64,000 nt of DNA. Source: Actinomycetes bacterium (GTDB lineage: Bacteria; Actinomycetota; Actinomycetes; Mycobacteriales; Mycobacteriaceae). The stretch lies in contig JAEYMI010000040.1 of the NCBI GenBank assembly GCA_023461275.1, positions 96,564 to 160,563 on the forward strand. The letters are read 5' to 3'. Made by a program: the position numbers and the translations under genes. This document shows, piece after piece, positions 1 through 9,427 of this stretch (its first letter is position 1; each line of letters starts with the position of its first letter). The notes under the pieces were generated by a model that did not search any database, was not told where the DNA came from, and was given only the letters and a program-made list of their open reading frames with translations.

Positions 1-3000
1 TCGGCTTCGGTCGAGACGGTGAAAGTCAGATCCTCGTCGAGGAACACCGAGGTCAGCAGCGGCGACGAATTGTCCACCATCGCACCCTCATCGGCGTAGC
101 GGCGAATACCGCAGCGGGCGACCACCTCGTCGTGATAGCGATCGGCGATGTCGACCTCATCGACCGGATCTCCGGTCTCGGTGTCATACCAACCGGGTTT
201 GGGCGCATCGTCCCAGTGGATCAGGCCGGTGTTCCAAGCGAGTTCGGCGACGCCGGCCGCCGACAGTTTCTCGTCGACCTCCATCTCGAATCGAGTCCGC
301 GACGATCCGTACGGCCCGAGTTCTCCGGCACCGACGATGACGACGAGATCCTCCGGCCGCGCATCGAGCTGCGGCCACTCGGGGGTCAGAGCCTTCGGTG
401 CGCGAGCCGGTGCGGGCAGTGCTGCTACGGTCGCGACCTCTTCGACGGCTTCGTCGCCGGCGCTGTCGGCCTCGGTTGCCGCCTCGGCTGCCAGCGCCTT
501 GAGATCGATGCTGGGATCGAGTCCGCCCGTGAAGTCGGCGAGGATCGGCAGTTCCTGGGCGGCGGTGCGCTGCTCAATCGTGCACAGTCCCAACAGATTC
601 GACGCCATCTCGTCAGTGGTCCAGGTCCGCACGCCGGCGGCCTCGACCGCGTCGACCATGCCGTCGTTGTGACCCATCAGTCCGGTGCCGGTCACCCAGC
701 CGATCAGCGCGTGCGCGAGCGTGGTGCGGTTGCTCCACGATCCCTCCGCCGACCATCGGGTCACCAGCGCGTCGAGAGCCGCCTTGCTCTCGCCGTAGGC
801 ACCGTCGCCACCGAACATGCCGCGGTTGGGTGAACCCGGCAGCACGACGTGCATCCGTGCGCTGATGTCGTGGTCGGCACCGATACCGGACAAGCCGGCG
901 ATCAGACGTTCCACCGACCACAGCAGGACCTTCATCTCGAGTTCGGCGCGTGCGCCCGCGTCGGTGAGATCACCGGCGACCCGCGGAGCCGCGAACGGGA
1001 ACAGCATCGTCGGCTTCATCGCCGGCTTGACGACTGCTGTTGTGCTGCCGAGGTTTTCGGTCTGTTCCGAGCCGATCCACTCGACCAGCGCATCGACGTC
1101 GGCATAGGAAGCCATGTTCGCCGGCGCCACCCAGAGGGCTGCGTCATAGCGGGCGTTGTCACGGTAGAGCTTCTTGTAGAAGGCCAGCCGATCGCTGTCG
1201 AGTCGCGAGGTGGTCGCGATGACGGTGGCACCGCCGGCGAGCAGACCGCCGAGCACCGACGAGGCGATCGATCCCTTGCTGGCGCCGGTGACGACGACGA
1301 CCTCGTCGGCCCAGACTCCGTCGGCGGGCACCTCGGCTGCGTGCGCGATGGCCTCGAATGTCCGTGCGTGCGCCGCATTCCCCGCCGCCTGTGCCTTTGC
1401 CTGCCACCAGGTGGCGTGCTCGGCGACTGTTCGTCCGGCACCGTCGAAACGGGCGGCGATGGCGTCGACGTCGGTGTCGAGATCGGCTTCCTCGGTGAGC
1501 CACAGCCGAGCGAGTTGGTCGCGTGCGGAGGCCCAACCATCATCCAGGAGAACAATTTTCGCACCGTCGAAGGTCGGCGCGACCGATCGTGCCCAATCAG
1601 AGCCGAGTTCGGCGCTGACCAGTTCGGCGAGTTCGGAATCGGGATCGTCGAGAACCTCGGCGACACCGGACTGATCGTCGAGACCCAGCTTGGCCAGGAT
1701 CGTGTAGGCCGCCGACGCCAACACACCGCTGCGGCCGGTGAGCTGCTCGGTGAACTCACCGAGCGCCGCGGCATCGACGGTGGCGCCAGCCCCCGAATCG
1801 GCAGCCGGCCGGGCCACCGAGATACCCCGCGCTGCGCCTACCGACGCCACCGCGCGGTCGATCAACGCGTCGAGCGCATCGGCGTTGGCCGGCGGGCCGT
1901 CGAGCAGATTGCCGAGCTCCTCACCGCGGACGCTGGCACCTTCGCGGGTTCCCAGCGCGAGCGCGACGACGGTGTGCAGTCCCCAGCCGTCGCCGAGCTG
2001 CCACACGTTCGACACGCGATCGGTGATGTAGGACTGTCGTTTTCCGACCGGTCCGAGCACCTTGCGGATCTGATCGGAGACCGCATCGGTCAGCACTGCG
2101 CCGAGCGGGCGGTAGCCGCGGGCCAGCGCTCCGACGGTGGAGGCGAGCGCGACCATGTCCGCTTCGGCGGCACCGTCGATGGCGCCGAGGCCGAGCTCGC
2201 CGCCGATATCGAGCAGCAGCTGGTTGCGTCGCGACGAGACGCCGTCACACAGTGCCTCGATGGTGTCGGCGGAGCCGATCTGATCGACCCGCATCTTGGT
2301 CCACAGTGCGATGACGGCCTTGACCGCGTCGGCCGGGCTGAACGCGATGTCGTCCGGTCGAGGTCCGGCGGCGGCCGCCGGAGGCGCCGACGCCGCTGCG
2401 GGAGCAGGAGTTTCGACTGCGGCCGAAGGCGCGGTCTCGTCAGTCGGGGCGTCCTCGACGTCGTCGTCGGGTTCTTGTCCGGCGTCCTGGGCGAGGATCA
2501 CGTCGGAGTCACGTTCGAGGTTGACCACCTCGGTGCGCGCCGATGCGTAGTCATCGAGCTTGAGGGTGTTCGACGCCAGGCCGGCCAGGGTGGGCGCGCC
2601 CTTCACGCCGATCTCGACGAATCGCTGGATTCCCAGTCCTCCACTCTGCGGTCCGCGCAGCAGCAGGTCTTGCGTCTCGATCCAACGAACCGGGCTGGCG
2701 AACTGCCAGGCCAGAAGTTCAATGAGCACCACTCGTAGCAGTTCGGACGGTCGAGCGGACCACGAATCCCATTCGGCGAGAACCGCATCGAGCGGCTCCG
2801 AGGGAACGAGGTCGGCGATCTCGGCGACGAACGAGCGGTCCAGGGTGAACAGTCGCGGCACCAGGTTGGGGATGTAGCGACCCACCAGCACGTCAGGATC
2901 GATGTCGGCCGGCAGCAGTCCATCGAGTTTGCTGCGGAACTCTCCGACGCCGTCACGCAGGACCGTCGAGTGGAAGGGCACATCGATGCCCGGCACCAGG

Positions 3001-6000
3001 ATGAACGACTTCTTACCGCCGAACTCCAGTCGACGACGTTCGATCTCGGCCTCGAGATGCTCGAGTCCGCGGACGGTGCCGGCGATGGCGTACTGCGAGC
3101 CCAGCAGGTTGAGGTTGACCACCTCGAGGAATTCCCCGAGCTCGGCACCCATCGACGAGACGAACTCCGACACCTGCGCGTCGGCGAGTCCGAACTGACT
3201 CGGGCGGATGGCGGCCATCCGATAGTCGCTGCGGCCGTTGGCATCTCGGGGCACGAGATGGTGCATGGCCTCGCCCCGCTGGAAGACCACCTCGAGAACG
3301 GCCTCCAGCGGCAGGACACCGGCGCATGCGGCCAGCGCGTTGTATTCGCCGACCGAGTGGCCGCAGGTGATGGCACCCTCGACGAATCCACCGGATTCCT
3401 TGAGCTCGGCGATCTGGGCGACGCCCAGCGTCGCCATGGCCACCTGGGTGAACTGCGTCAGGTAGAGCACACCGTCGGGGTGGTGGTAGGTGGTTCCGTT
3501 GGCGACCAGGGTGGTCGGGTTGTCACGCACCACCGCGAGGATCGAGAATCCCAGCGCAGCGCGGGTGTGCTTGTCGGCGCGGTCCCAGATCTCACGGGCC
3601 GCAGCGGAGCGGGATCGGGCGTCGAGACCCATGCCCTTGCTCTGGATGCCCTGACCGGGGAAGGCGTAGACGGTGCGCGGTGCGGACAGCAGACCGGTGG
3701 CCGCCATCACCAGGTCGTCGTCGACCTTGCAGGTGACCTCGATGATCTCGCGGCCGGCGTCGAGCCCCACGCGATCGACCCGGACCTTGACGGTGTCGGA
3801 CGTGCGAACCATGCCGAGATAGCGTGCGGTCCAACCGATCAGCGGCCGCGGGGCCGGCAGCGGGTTGCGGCTGTCGGTGGCGGTCACGACCTGCTGAGCG
3901 GCGGCCGAGAGCCACATGCCGTGCACGATCGGAGCGCCGAGACCGGCCAGCCGGGCAGCGCTGTCATCGGTGTGGATCGGGTTGCGGTCACCGGAGACCG
4001 CGGCAAAGCCGGTCATGTTCGACGGTGCGGTGATGGTGGCCTGTCGCAGCAGCTTGCGGGTGGCCGAGCGTTCGTCGTCGGATGCGCCGCCGGCGCGGAC
4101 CGGGTCGGTCAGCGCACCCGAACCGAGGCGGCCCCGGATGGCGAACCGCTCGGTGAGCGTCGCGACCGGTGCGCCGCCGGCGGCACGTGCAACGTCGACG
4201 AACACCTCGACCACGCGGCCCGCGTCGGTGTCGGTGACCTCGCCGAGGCGGGCGGTGACCGCCAATTCGGTTGTCTGCTGCGGGATCTCGCCGATGATCT
4301 CGATGGCGTGGTCGAGGTGAACCAGATCGAGCAGGCCTTCCACCACCGGCGCCCCGTCGTCGGTGCGCGCTTCACCGATCACGCTGAACACGCTCGGCCA
4401 GCACGATCCGACGAGCGTATCGGGCACGGCGAATCCGCTCGGCTGATCCGGTGTGGTCGGGTGCAGAGTCGACGGCAGGCTCGACCCGGTGACCGAGGCG
4501 TGATCGGCGACGGAGTCGGGGTGGAAGGTCACCACGGTGGACGCGACGCCGTCGGCGGAGACCTCGGCGAGCGAACCTCCCGCGGCGACGGTGAGGATCT
4601 CCCGCATCGCACCGGCGGCATCGTCGAGTCCGATCCGCGGGCTACCGCCGTCACGCAGACTGGTCCCGGCATGCATCGGAATACGCACGCTGGACCCGGA
4701 GATCGGCACGACGAGGTCGAACCGATCCTCCCCGACACCGAGCAGCTCCGCGCCGCTGGGCTGATGCTCGGCACGGTTCTCGTCGACGACCTGCCATGCC
4801 TCGCGGGCTCCGAGGAGCGCGATCGGGTTGCGGACCACGCGGCCCACCCACTCGACGTCGTCGGCGTCGATGACCGCGCCGATCATCGACGTCGCACTCA
4901 CGAGTCCGGAGTTCTTACGCGAGTTCGACTGGGCTGCAGCCACTCCCGCTTGTGCGAGGTCGGCAGCGACCTGAGCCTCGAAGCGATCGAGGAGTTCGCC
5001 GACCGGCTCGTCGACCCGGGTGATGCCGGCGACGGCGACGGTGCCGGGGATGATGCACACCTGGTCGGCGCTGTAGCGGGCATCGTGTGCCTGCCAGAGC
5101 GAATCACTGCGCCACCAACGTCGGACATCCTTGTCGATGACCGGCACGAAGTTCACCGGCTTGCCGGGGGTCCGGCACAGGCCGAGGAAGAAGGCGACGT
5201 CGGCGGGATGCAGCACGTCGGTCTCGATCTCGGGGTACACGCTGCTCAGGGCGTCGATGGCCGAGTGCGGGTCGTCGGCGGTGGCGATGTCGCCGAACAT
5301 CGTGACGATCTCGCCGCGATCGGCCGGATGCATCCGCGCCTCGGTGCGCTGCAGCATCTCGACAAAGCGTTGCTGCCAGGTGATGTCGGCCCACGGCAGC
5401 TGATCGCTGCGACCGTCTCCGACGGCCAGCGTCGCATAGCGGTCGAGCCACTGGTGGTAGGTCATCTCGGCGACATCGCCGAAGTAGGGCTTGGCGGTGT
5501 CGGCCAATGCCGCGATGATCTCGTCGCGGCGCTCGGCGACCGCGTCGGCATCGCCGGCGACCTCGTCGAGCAGACGTCCGCAGCGCGATGCCGCGTTGTC
5601 GATCTCGTGGATGTCGGCACCGAGTTGGCTTCGGCCCGAGGCCATTCCGTTCGACGCGTGTCCGGCGCCGATCCACTCATCGCATCCGGCGGTGTCGACC
5701 AGCAGTTGCTTGACCTCGGGAGCGGTGGTGGCCTCGGCGGTGGCCATCGCGGCGGTGCCGATCAGAATGCCGTCCATCGGCATGGCCGGATATCCGTAGG
5801 CCTTCGACCAGGTGCCGGTCAGGTACTCGCTGGCACGCTCAGGTGTACCGATGCCGCCGCCGACGCAGATGATGGCGTTCGACCGGGCGCGCAGCTCACC
5901 GTAGGTGGCCAGCAGCAGGTCGTCGAGGTCTTCCCAGGAGTGGTGGCCACCGGCCCGACCGCCTTCGATCTGCACGATCACCGGATGCTGCGGCACCTCG

Positions 6001-7679
6001 GCGGCGATGGTGATGACCGCGCGGATCTGGTCCACGGTGCCGGGTTTGAAAGCGACGAAACGCAGTCCGGCGTCGATGAATTCGTCGATCATGGCCACCG
6101 CGTCGTCGAGTTCGGGGATGCCGGCCGAGACCACCACGCCGTCGAGCGGTGCGCCCTGCGCGCGAGCCTTCTGCACCAGACGTTTGCCGCCCAGCTGGAG
6201 CTTCCACAAGTAGGGATCGAGGAACAACGCATTGAACTGGGCTTGGCGACCGGGCTCGAGCAGATCGGTGAGCGAGGCGATGTTGCCGGCGAAGATCTCC
6301 TCGGTGACCTGTCCGCCGCCGGCGAGTTCGGCCCAGTGTCCGGCGTTGGCGGCGGCGGCGACGATCGCCGGGTCGACGGTGGTCGGCGTCATCCCCGCCA
6401 GCAGCATCGGTGAGCGTCCGGTGAGCCGCGTGAACGCGGTCTGCACCACGGTCCGTCCATCGGGCAGGCTGATCAGCTCCGGCGCGAAGTTCGTCCAGGG
6501 TTCGGCGACATCGGGAATCGCGCCGGGGCTGAACAGGTTTCGCTGTCCGGTCCGCAGTGCGGCCGGCACCAGCCCGACGCCCTGGCCGCGCACCAGCGAC
6601 GAGGTGAGCCGGGTGGCGATATCGGCGGGCCCGAGATCGAGAATCCAGGACACCTCGCCGGCGACGACCTCGTCGATGATGGCAACCCAGTCGACGCTGT
6701 CGACCAGGACATGCGATGCGTGGCGGGTGGCGCGCTCCCGGCCGATTCCGCACTGCTCGGCCCACTCTCCCACCAGCTCGACGGCATCGGCCATGGCCGG
6801 ATGGTGGAAGGCGACCGACACGGTGAGCTGATCGAAGGCCGGGGCGAACGGTGCGCCACCGGTCAGTTTGCGCTTGCGCTCGTCGGCCTCGGTCGCGGCG
6901 ATGCGCTCACACAGGGCGGTGAAGGCCACGAGATGGCGTGCCGCACCGGACAACACGACCGAGCGCCGGTTGTTTCGAATCGCGATCACCGGCGCGGTGA
7001 TCGCGTCGTCGGCATCGAGCCCGGACCGGTACTGCTCAAGGAGGTCTTCGACTCGTCGGGGATCGACGCCGGACACCGACAGCATCGGAGTGCCGTCGGA
7101 GGTGATGCCGAGTCCGCGGCGTCGAGCCGTCAGCACTGCGGCTGCGCCGAGCAGACGCGCGACGGCCAGCATCACGCCTTCTTCGCGGTCACCGAGTCCG
7201 TCGGCGCCCACGGCGTCGGCGGCCATCGACCCTTGCGAATGTCCCACCACGGCGATCGGTTCGAGCACGCCGGTGTCGAGGCCCTGCTTGCGCAGCGCGT
7301 CGATGGCGGCGAGTTGGGTCAGCAGGATGCCGGGCACCGAGGAGGTGACCTCGGCCAGGTCCACCTCGGACGGCACGTCCTCACCAGCGTCGAGCGCGTG
7401 CACCCAGGAGAGCGGATCGAAGGCATCGGCGCCGGCGACGCTGAGTTGATCGCGCACCGGTTCCAACAGCCGAGCAGCAGCGTCGAGCGCCTTGGCCACG
7501 CGATGCTCCAGATCGGCGTCGATGACGAGTTCGGCCAACGTCGGCAACCATGCGCCGCCCTGTCCCCCGAAACTGATCGCGTACTTCTCGCCGCGGGACA
7601 ACCGATCGAGAAGTGTCTCGGACGGTCGTCCCGGGTGGGCGGAATCTCGGGTGCCGGTACGGAATTGGTCGACGGTCAC
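1..7679 (-). CDS. fas: Type I fatty acid synthase, multifunctional (3' end beyond window)
   Basis: The first 2,559 codons of a single-chain FAS I, usually about 3,070 residues in mycobacteria, so roughly 500 C-terminal residues (most of the ketosynthase) lie outside. The start is GTG at 7679, with GAGGAG about 10 nt upstream. Domains follow the mycobacterial order. The acetyltransferase has GHSQG (Ser148). Enoyl reductase and dehydratase regions follow. The malonyl/palmitoyl transferase has GHSVGEYNALA (Ser1442). The ACP has DGVSSRRNQ, where Ser1815 aligns with the phosphopantetheine serine. An Ala/Pro-rich linker precedes the ACP, the ketoreductase has TGASKGS near residue 2130, and the ketosynthase N-terminus starts near 2440. 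The cytosolic enzyme makes C16-C26 acyl-CoAs that feed phospholipids and, in this order, mycolic acids. The ketosynthase cysteine is not visible here. Confidence 0.97.
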   Translation of the reverse strand, partial: MTVDQFRTGTRDSAHPGRPSETLLDRLSRGEKYAISFGGQGGAWLPTLAELVIDADLEHRVAKALDAAARLLEPVRDQLSVAGADAFDPLSWVHALDAGEDVPSEVDLAEVTSSVPGILLTQLAAIDALRKQGLDTGVLEPIAVVGHSQGSMAADAVGADGLGDREEGVMLAVARLLGAAAVLTARRRGLGITSDGTPMLSVSGVDPRRVEDLLEQYRSGLDADDAITAPVIAIRNNRRSVVLSGAARHLVAFTALCERIAATEADERKRKLTGGAPFAPAFDQLTVSVAFHHPAMADAVELVGEWAEQCGIGRERATRHASHVLVDSVDWVAIIDEVVAGEVSWILDLGPADIATRLTSSLVRGQGVGLVPAALRTGQRNLFSPGAIPDVAEPWTNFAPELISLPDGRTVVQTAFTRLTGRSPMLLAGMTPTTVDPAIVAAAANAGHWAELAGGGQVTEEIFAGNIASLTDLLEPGRQAQFNALFLDPYLWKLQLGGKRLVQKARAQGAPLDGVVVSAGIPELDDAVAMIDEFIDAGLRFVAFKPGTVDQIRAVITIAAEVPQHPVIVQIEGGRAGGHHSWEDLDDLLLATYGELRARSNAIICVGGGIGTPERASEYLTGTWSKAYGYPAMPMDGILIGTAAMATAEATTAPEVKQLLVDTAGCDEWIGAGHASNGMASGRSQLGADIHEIDNAASRCGRLLDEVAGDADAVAERRDEIIAALADTAKPYFGDVAEMTYHQWLDRYATLAVGDGRSDQLPWADITWQQRFVEMLQRTEARMHPADRGEIVTMFGDIATADDPHSAIDALSSVYPEIETDVLHPADVAFFLGLCRTPGKPVNFVPVIDKDVRRWWRSDSLWQAHDARYSADQVCIIPGTVAVAGITRVDEPVGELLDRFEAQVAADLAQAGVAAAQSNSRKNSGLVSATSMIGAVIDADDVEWVGRVVRNPIALLGAREAWQVVDENRAEHQPSGAELLGVGEDRFDLVVPISGSSVRIPMHAGTSLRDGGSPRIGLDDAAGAMREILTVAAGGSLAEVSADGVASTVVTFHPDSVADHASVTGSSLPSTLHPTTPDQPSGFAVPDTLVGSCWPSVFSVIGEARTDDGAPVVEGLLDLVHLDHAIEIIGEIPQQTTELAVTARLGEVTDTDAGRVVEVFVDVARAAGGAPVATLTERFAIRGRLGSGALTDPVRAGGASDDERSATRKLLRQATITAPSNMTGFAAVSGDRNPIHTDDSAARLAGLGAPIVHGMWLSAAAQQVVTATDSRNPLPAPRPLIGWTARYLGMVRTSDTVKVRVDRVGLDAGREIIEVTCKVDDDLVMAATGLLSAPRTVYAFPGQGIQSKGMGLDARSRSAAAREIWDRADKHTRAALGFSILAVVRDNPTTLVANGTTYHHPDGVLYLTQFTQVAMATLGVAQIAELKESGGFVEGAITCGHSVGEYNALAACAGVLPLEAVLEVVFQRGEAMHHLVPRDANGRSDYRMAAIRPSQFGLADAQVSEFVSSMGAELGEFLEVVNLNLLGSQYAIAGTVRGLEHLEAEIERRRLEFGGKKSFILVPGIDVPFHSTVLRDGVGEFRSKLDGLLPADIDPDVLVGRYIPNLVPRLFTLDRSFVAEIADLVPSEPLDAVLAEWDSWSARPSELLRVVLIELLAWQFASPVRWIETQDLLLRGPQSGGLGIQRFVEIGVKGAPTLAGLASNTLKLDDYASARTEVVNLERDSDVILAQDAGQEPDDDVEDAPTDETAPSAAVETPAPAAASAPPAAAAGPRPDDIAFSPADAVKAVIALWTKMRVDQIGSADTIEALCDGVSSRRNQLLLDIGGELGLGAIDGAAEADMVALASTVGALARGYRPLGAVLTDAVSDQIRKVLGPVGKRQSYITDRVSNVWQLGDGWGLHTVVALALGTREGASVRGEELGNLLDGPPANADALDALIDRAVASVGAARGISVARPAADSGAGATVDAAALGEFTEQLTGRSGVLASAAYTILAKLGLDDQSGVAEVLDDPDSELAELVSAELGSDWARSVAPTFDGAKIVLLDDGWASARDQLARLWLTEEADLDTDVDAIAARFDGAGRTVAEHATWWQAKAQAAGNAAHARTFEAIAHAAEVPADGVWADEVVVVTGASKGSIASSVLGGLLAGGATVIATTSRLDSDRLAFYKKLYRDNARYDAALWVAPANMASYADVDALVEWIGSEQTENLGSTTAVVKPAMKPTMLFPFAAPRVAGDLTDAGARAELEMKVLLWSVERLIAGLSGIGADHDISARMHVVLPGSPNRGMFGGDGAYGESKAALDALVTRWSAEGSWSNRTTLAHALIGWVTGTGLMGHNDGMVDAVEAAGVRTWTTDEMASNLLGLCTIEQRTAAQELPILADFTGGLDPSIDLKALAAEAATEADSAGDEAVEEVATVAALPAPARAPKALTPEWPQLDARPEDLVVIVGAGELGPYGSSRTRFEMEVDEKLSAAGVAELAWNTGLIHWDDAPKPGWYDTETGDPVDEVDIADRYHDEVVARCGIRRYADEGAMVDNSSPLLTSVFLDEDLTFTVSTEA

Positions 7680-8196
7680 AGACGCTCCTCGGGTGCGGGG
7701 TGTGGTGGCTGGCCGTCGGGCACGCAAGAGGTACCCACGGCGTCGGCCTCGTGGTTGATCGGAGGTGGTTGTCGGACTTACCTTCTGGCCCCACCGGCCG
7801 CCTCAACGGACACAGCAGAGCGAACACGCTTGTCGCACAAAGCTTTTGGCAATGACGAGATTCGGCGTCGAACCCGTCCGCGTGAACGTGGAAACATCAT
7901 GACACAGAAAAATGAGGGATTCCTCATGTTTGTCCCGGACCCCCGGGTATACCCACCGGTAACCTCGCGGGTAACTTATCGACCCCCTCGACGCCACCGG
8001 TCCGCCGCGGCCATCACCACTGTTCAGCGCCGCGCCGGGCGACGTCGGCAAAGCGGGAACGGCCACCCGCAGACCCGTTACCTAATCGTTATGTGATCTG
8101 TTGCACACCGGAGATGTCGAGTGGCATCCAGCCCCACATCGAGCGGCGATCAACCCATGCCAGCCGAGCGGCCGCGCCATACGTAGGGTGCTCTGC
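7680..8196. promoter_or_regulatory. Divergent fas/HIT intergenic region with two palindromes
   Basis: This 517-bp stretch holds no convincing gene; short ORFs in it lack family features. It must carry the fas promoter (leftward) and the HIT promoter (rightward). Two inverted repeats are visible: ATGAGG-GATT-CCTCAT at 7912-7927 and the perfect GGGTATACCC at 7945-7954. Either could be an operator for an acyl-CoA-sensing fas regulator of the FasR type, but I could not match a known FasR site. An AT-rich patch at 8079-8098 is the likeliest core promoter for the HIT gene. No terminator hairpin was seen. Confidence 0.45.
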
Positions 8197-8619
8197 ATGG
8201 GTTCTTGCGTGTTCTGCGACATCGTCTCCGGGGCGGCGCCGTCGCGAACGGTTTACACCGACGACGACGTGATCGCCTTCCTCGACATCCGGCCGGTCAC
8301 CAGGGGCCACACCCTCGTCATCCCCCGCGCGCATTCCTCCGGGGTGGCCGATCTCGCGCCCGAGTTGGGTGGCCGACTGTTCGCGGCGGGCCAGCGGATC
8401 ACCGCCGCGATGAAGGCCGGCCTGATCGCCGCCGACGGCGTGAACCTGGTGATCAACGACGGCCGCGCCGCGTTCCAGACCGTGTTCCACACCCACCTGC
8501 ACGTCGTTCCGCGCCACGATGGCGACAAGCTGAGCCTCGCAAAGGGCCTCGTGGTGCGGCGCGACCCCGATCCCGACGAGACGGCCGCGATGATTCGCAG
8601 CGCCCTGGAAGCCGCCTGA
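8197..8619 (+). CDS. HIT family nucleotide hydrolase/transferase
   Basis: A 140-residue histidine-triad protein. The active-site triad HTHLHVV lies near the C-terminal third (about residues 105-111), where the middle histidine forms the nucleotidyl intermediate. The N-terminal CVFCDI motif is typical of bacterial HIT proteins that cleave AMP-linked substrates. ATG 8197 is chosen because MGSCVFCDI matches the family N-terminus; an in-frame extension to 8101 has no HIT character. The sirtuin start follows one base after the stop, so the two are probably co-transcribed. The natural substrate cannot be told from sequence. Confidence 0.92.
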   Translation: MGSCVFCDIVSGAAPSRTVYTDDDVIAFLDIRPVTRGHTLVIPRAHSSGVADLAPELGGRLFAAGQRITAAMKAGLIAADGVNLVINDGRAAFQTVFHTHLHVVPRHDGDKLSLAKGLVVRRDPDPDETAAMIRSALEAA

Positions 8620-8620
8620 G

Positions 8621-9400
8621 GTGGCCGGCCAGGCACAGGTCCCGGATCTGCCCGGAGACCTCGTCGACGCCGTCCGCGAGGCGGAATGGATCACCGTATT
8701 CAGCGGGGCGGGTATGTCCGCCGAGAGCGGGATCGGCACCTTCCGGGACGCCCAGACCGGGCTGTGGGAGCGATTCGATCCGACCCAGCTCGCCAGTCCC
8801 GAGGGATGGGCGGCCGATCCGGCGCTGGTGTGGGGCTGGTATCAGTGGCGGGCACGGCAGGTTCGCGACGCGGCTCCCAACGCCGGGCATCGCGCCGTCG
8901 CCGACCTCGGTGCCGACAAGTCGGTGCTGGTGGTGACACAGAACGTCGACGATCTCCACGAGCGCGCAGGCAGCGCGTCCGTCGACCACCTGCACGGCAG
9001 CCTGTTCGCTCCGCGTTGCTCGCATTGCTCGAGGCCCTACGAGGGAGTCGGCGCCGACCCGTCGAACGCCACCGGCGAATCCATGGAGCCGCCGACCTGC
9101 CCTGCCTGCCTGTCCCTGGTCCGCCCGGGCGTGGTGTGGTTCGGTGAGAATCTGCCCGCCGACGCGTGGTCGCGCGCGCAGGCGGCCATTCACGGAGCGC
9201 AGGTGGTCATCGTGGTCGGCACCAGCGGCGTCGTTTATCCGGCCGCGTCTTTGCCGGAACGTGCTGTGGGCGAAGGGATTCCGGTGTTCGAGTTCAATCC
9301 CGAGCCATCCGCGTTGACCCCGATCGCCACTCATAGCGTGCGCACATCGGCCGCGGTGGGACTACCTGCCCTGGTGGCTGCGATCCGCGACACGGCCTAG
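8621..9400 (+). CDS. cobB: NAD-dependent protein deacylase, SIRT5-like sirtuin
   Basis: A 259-residue sirtuin with a GTG start one base after the HIT stop. It has all class motifs: GAGMSAESGI and FRD for NAD binding, QNVDDLHERAG, the HGS catalytic histidine, a zinc ribbon made by CSHC and CPAC pairs, and a GTSG loop. The segment WYQWR carries the Tyr-x-x-Arg pair that in SIRT5/CobB binds acyl-lysine carboxylates, so desuccinylase or demalonylase activity is more likely than plain deacetylation. It releases nicotinamide, which could be salvaged by the PncA/PncB pair encoded at 38,579-40,528. It is convergent with the helicase gene, with a 27-bp gap. Confidence 0.93.
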   Translation: MAGQAQVPDLPGDLVDAVREAEWITVFSGAGMSAESGIGTFRDAQTGLWERFDPTQLASPEGWAADPALVWGWYQWRARQVRDAAPNAGHRAVADLGADKSVLVVTQNVDDLHERAGSASVDHLHGSLFAPRCSHCSRPYEGVGADPSNATGESMEPPTCPACLSLVRPGVVWFGENLPADAWSRAQAAIHGAQVVIVVGTSGVVYPAASLPERAVGEGIPVFEFNPEPSALTPIATHSVRTSAAVGLPALVAAIRDTA

Positions 9401-9427
9401 CCTGACGCGGGCAATGACGACCCGAGG

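Noticed and set aside
849..2738. A plus-strand open frame of 629 codons opposite fas
   Set aside because: Same cause; the minus strand carries clear ACP, KR and KS motifs.
2970..6413. A plus-strand open frame of 1,147 codons opposite fas
   Set aside because: Antisense shadow of the fas coding frame in GC-rich DNA; its composition is His/Gly/Asp-rich and shows no domain motif.
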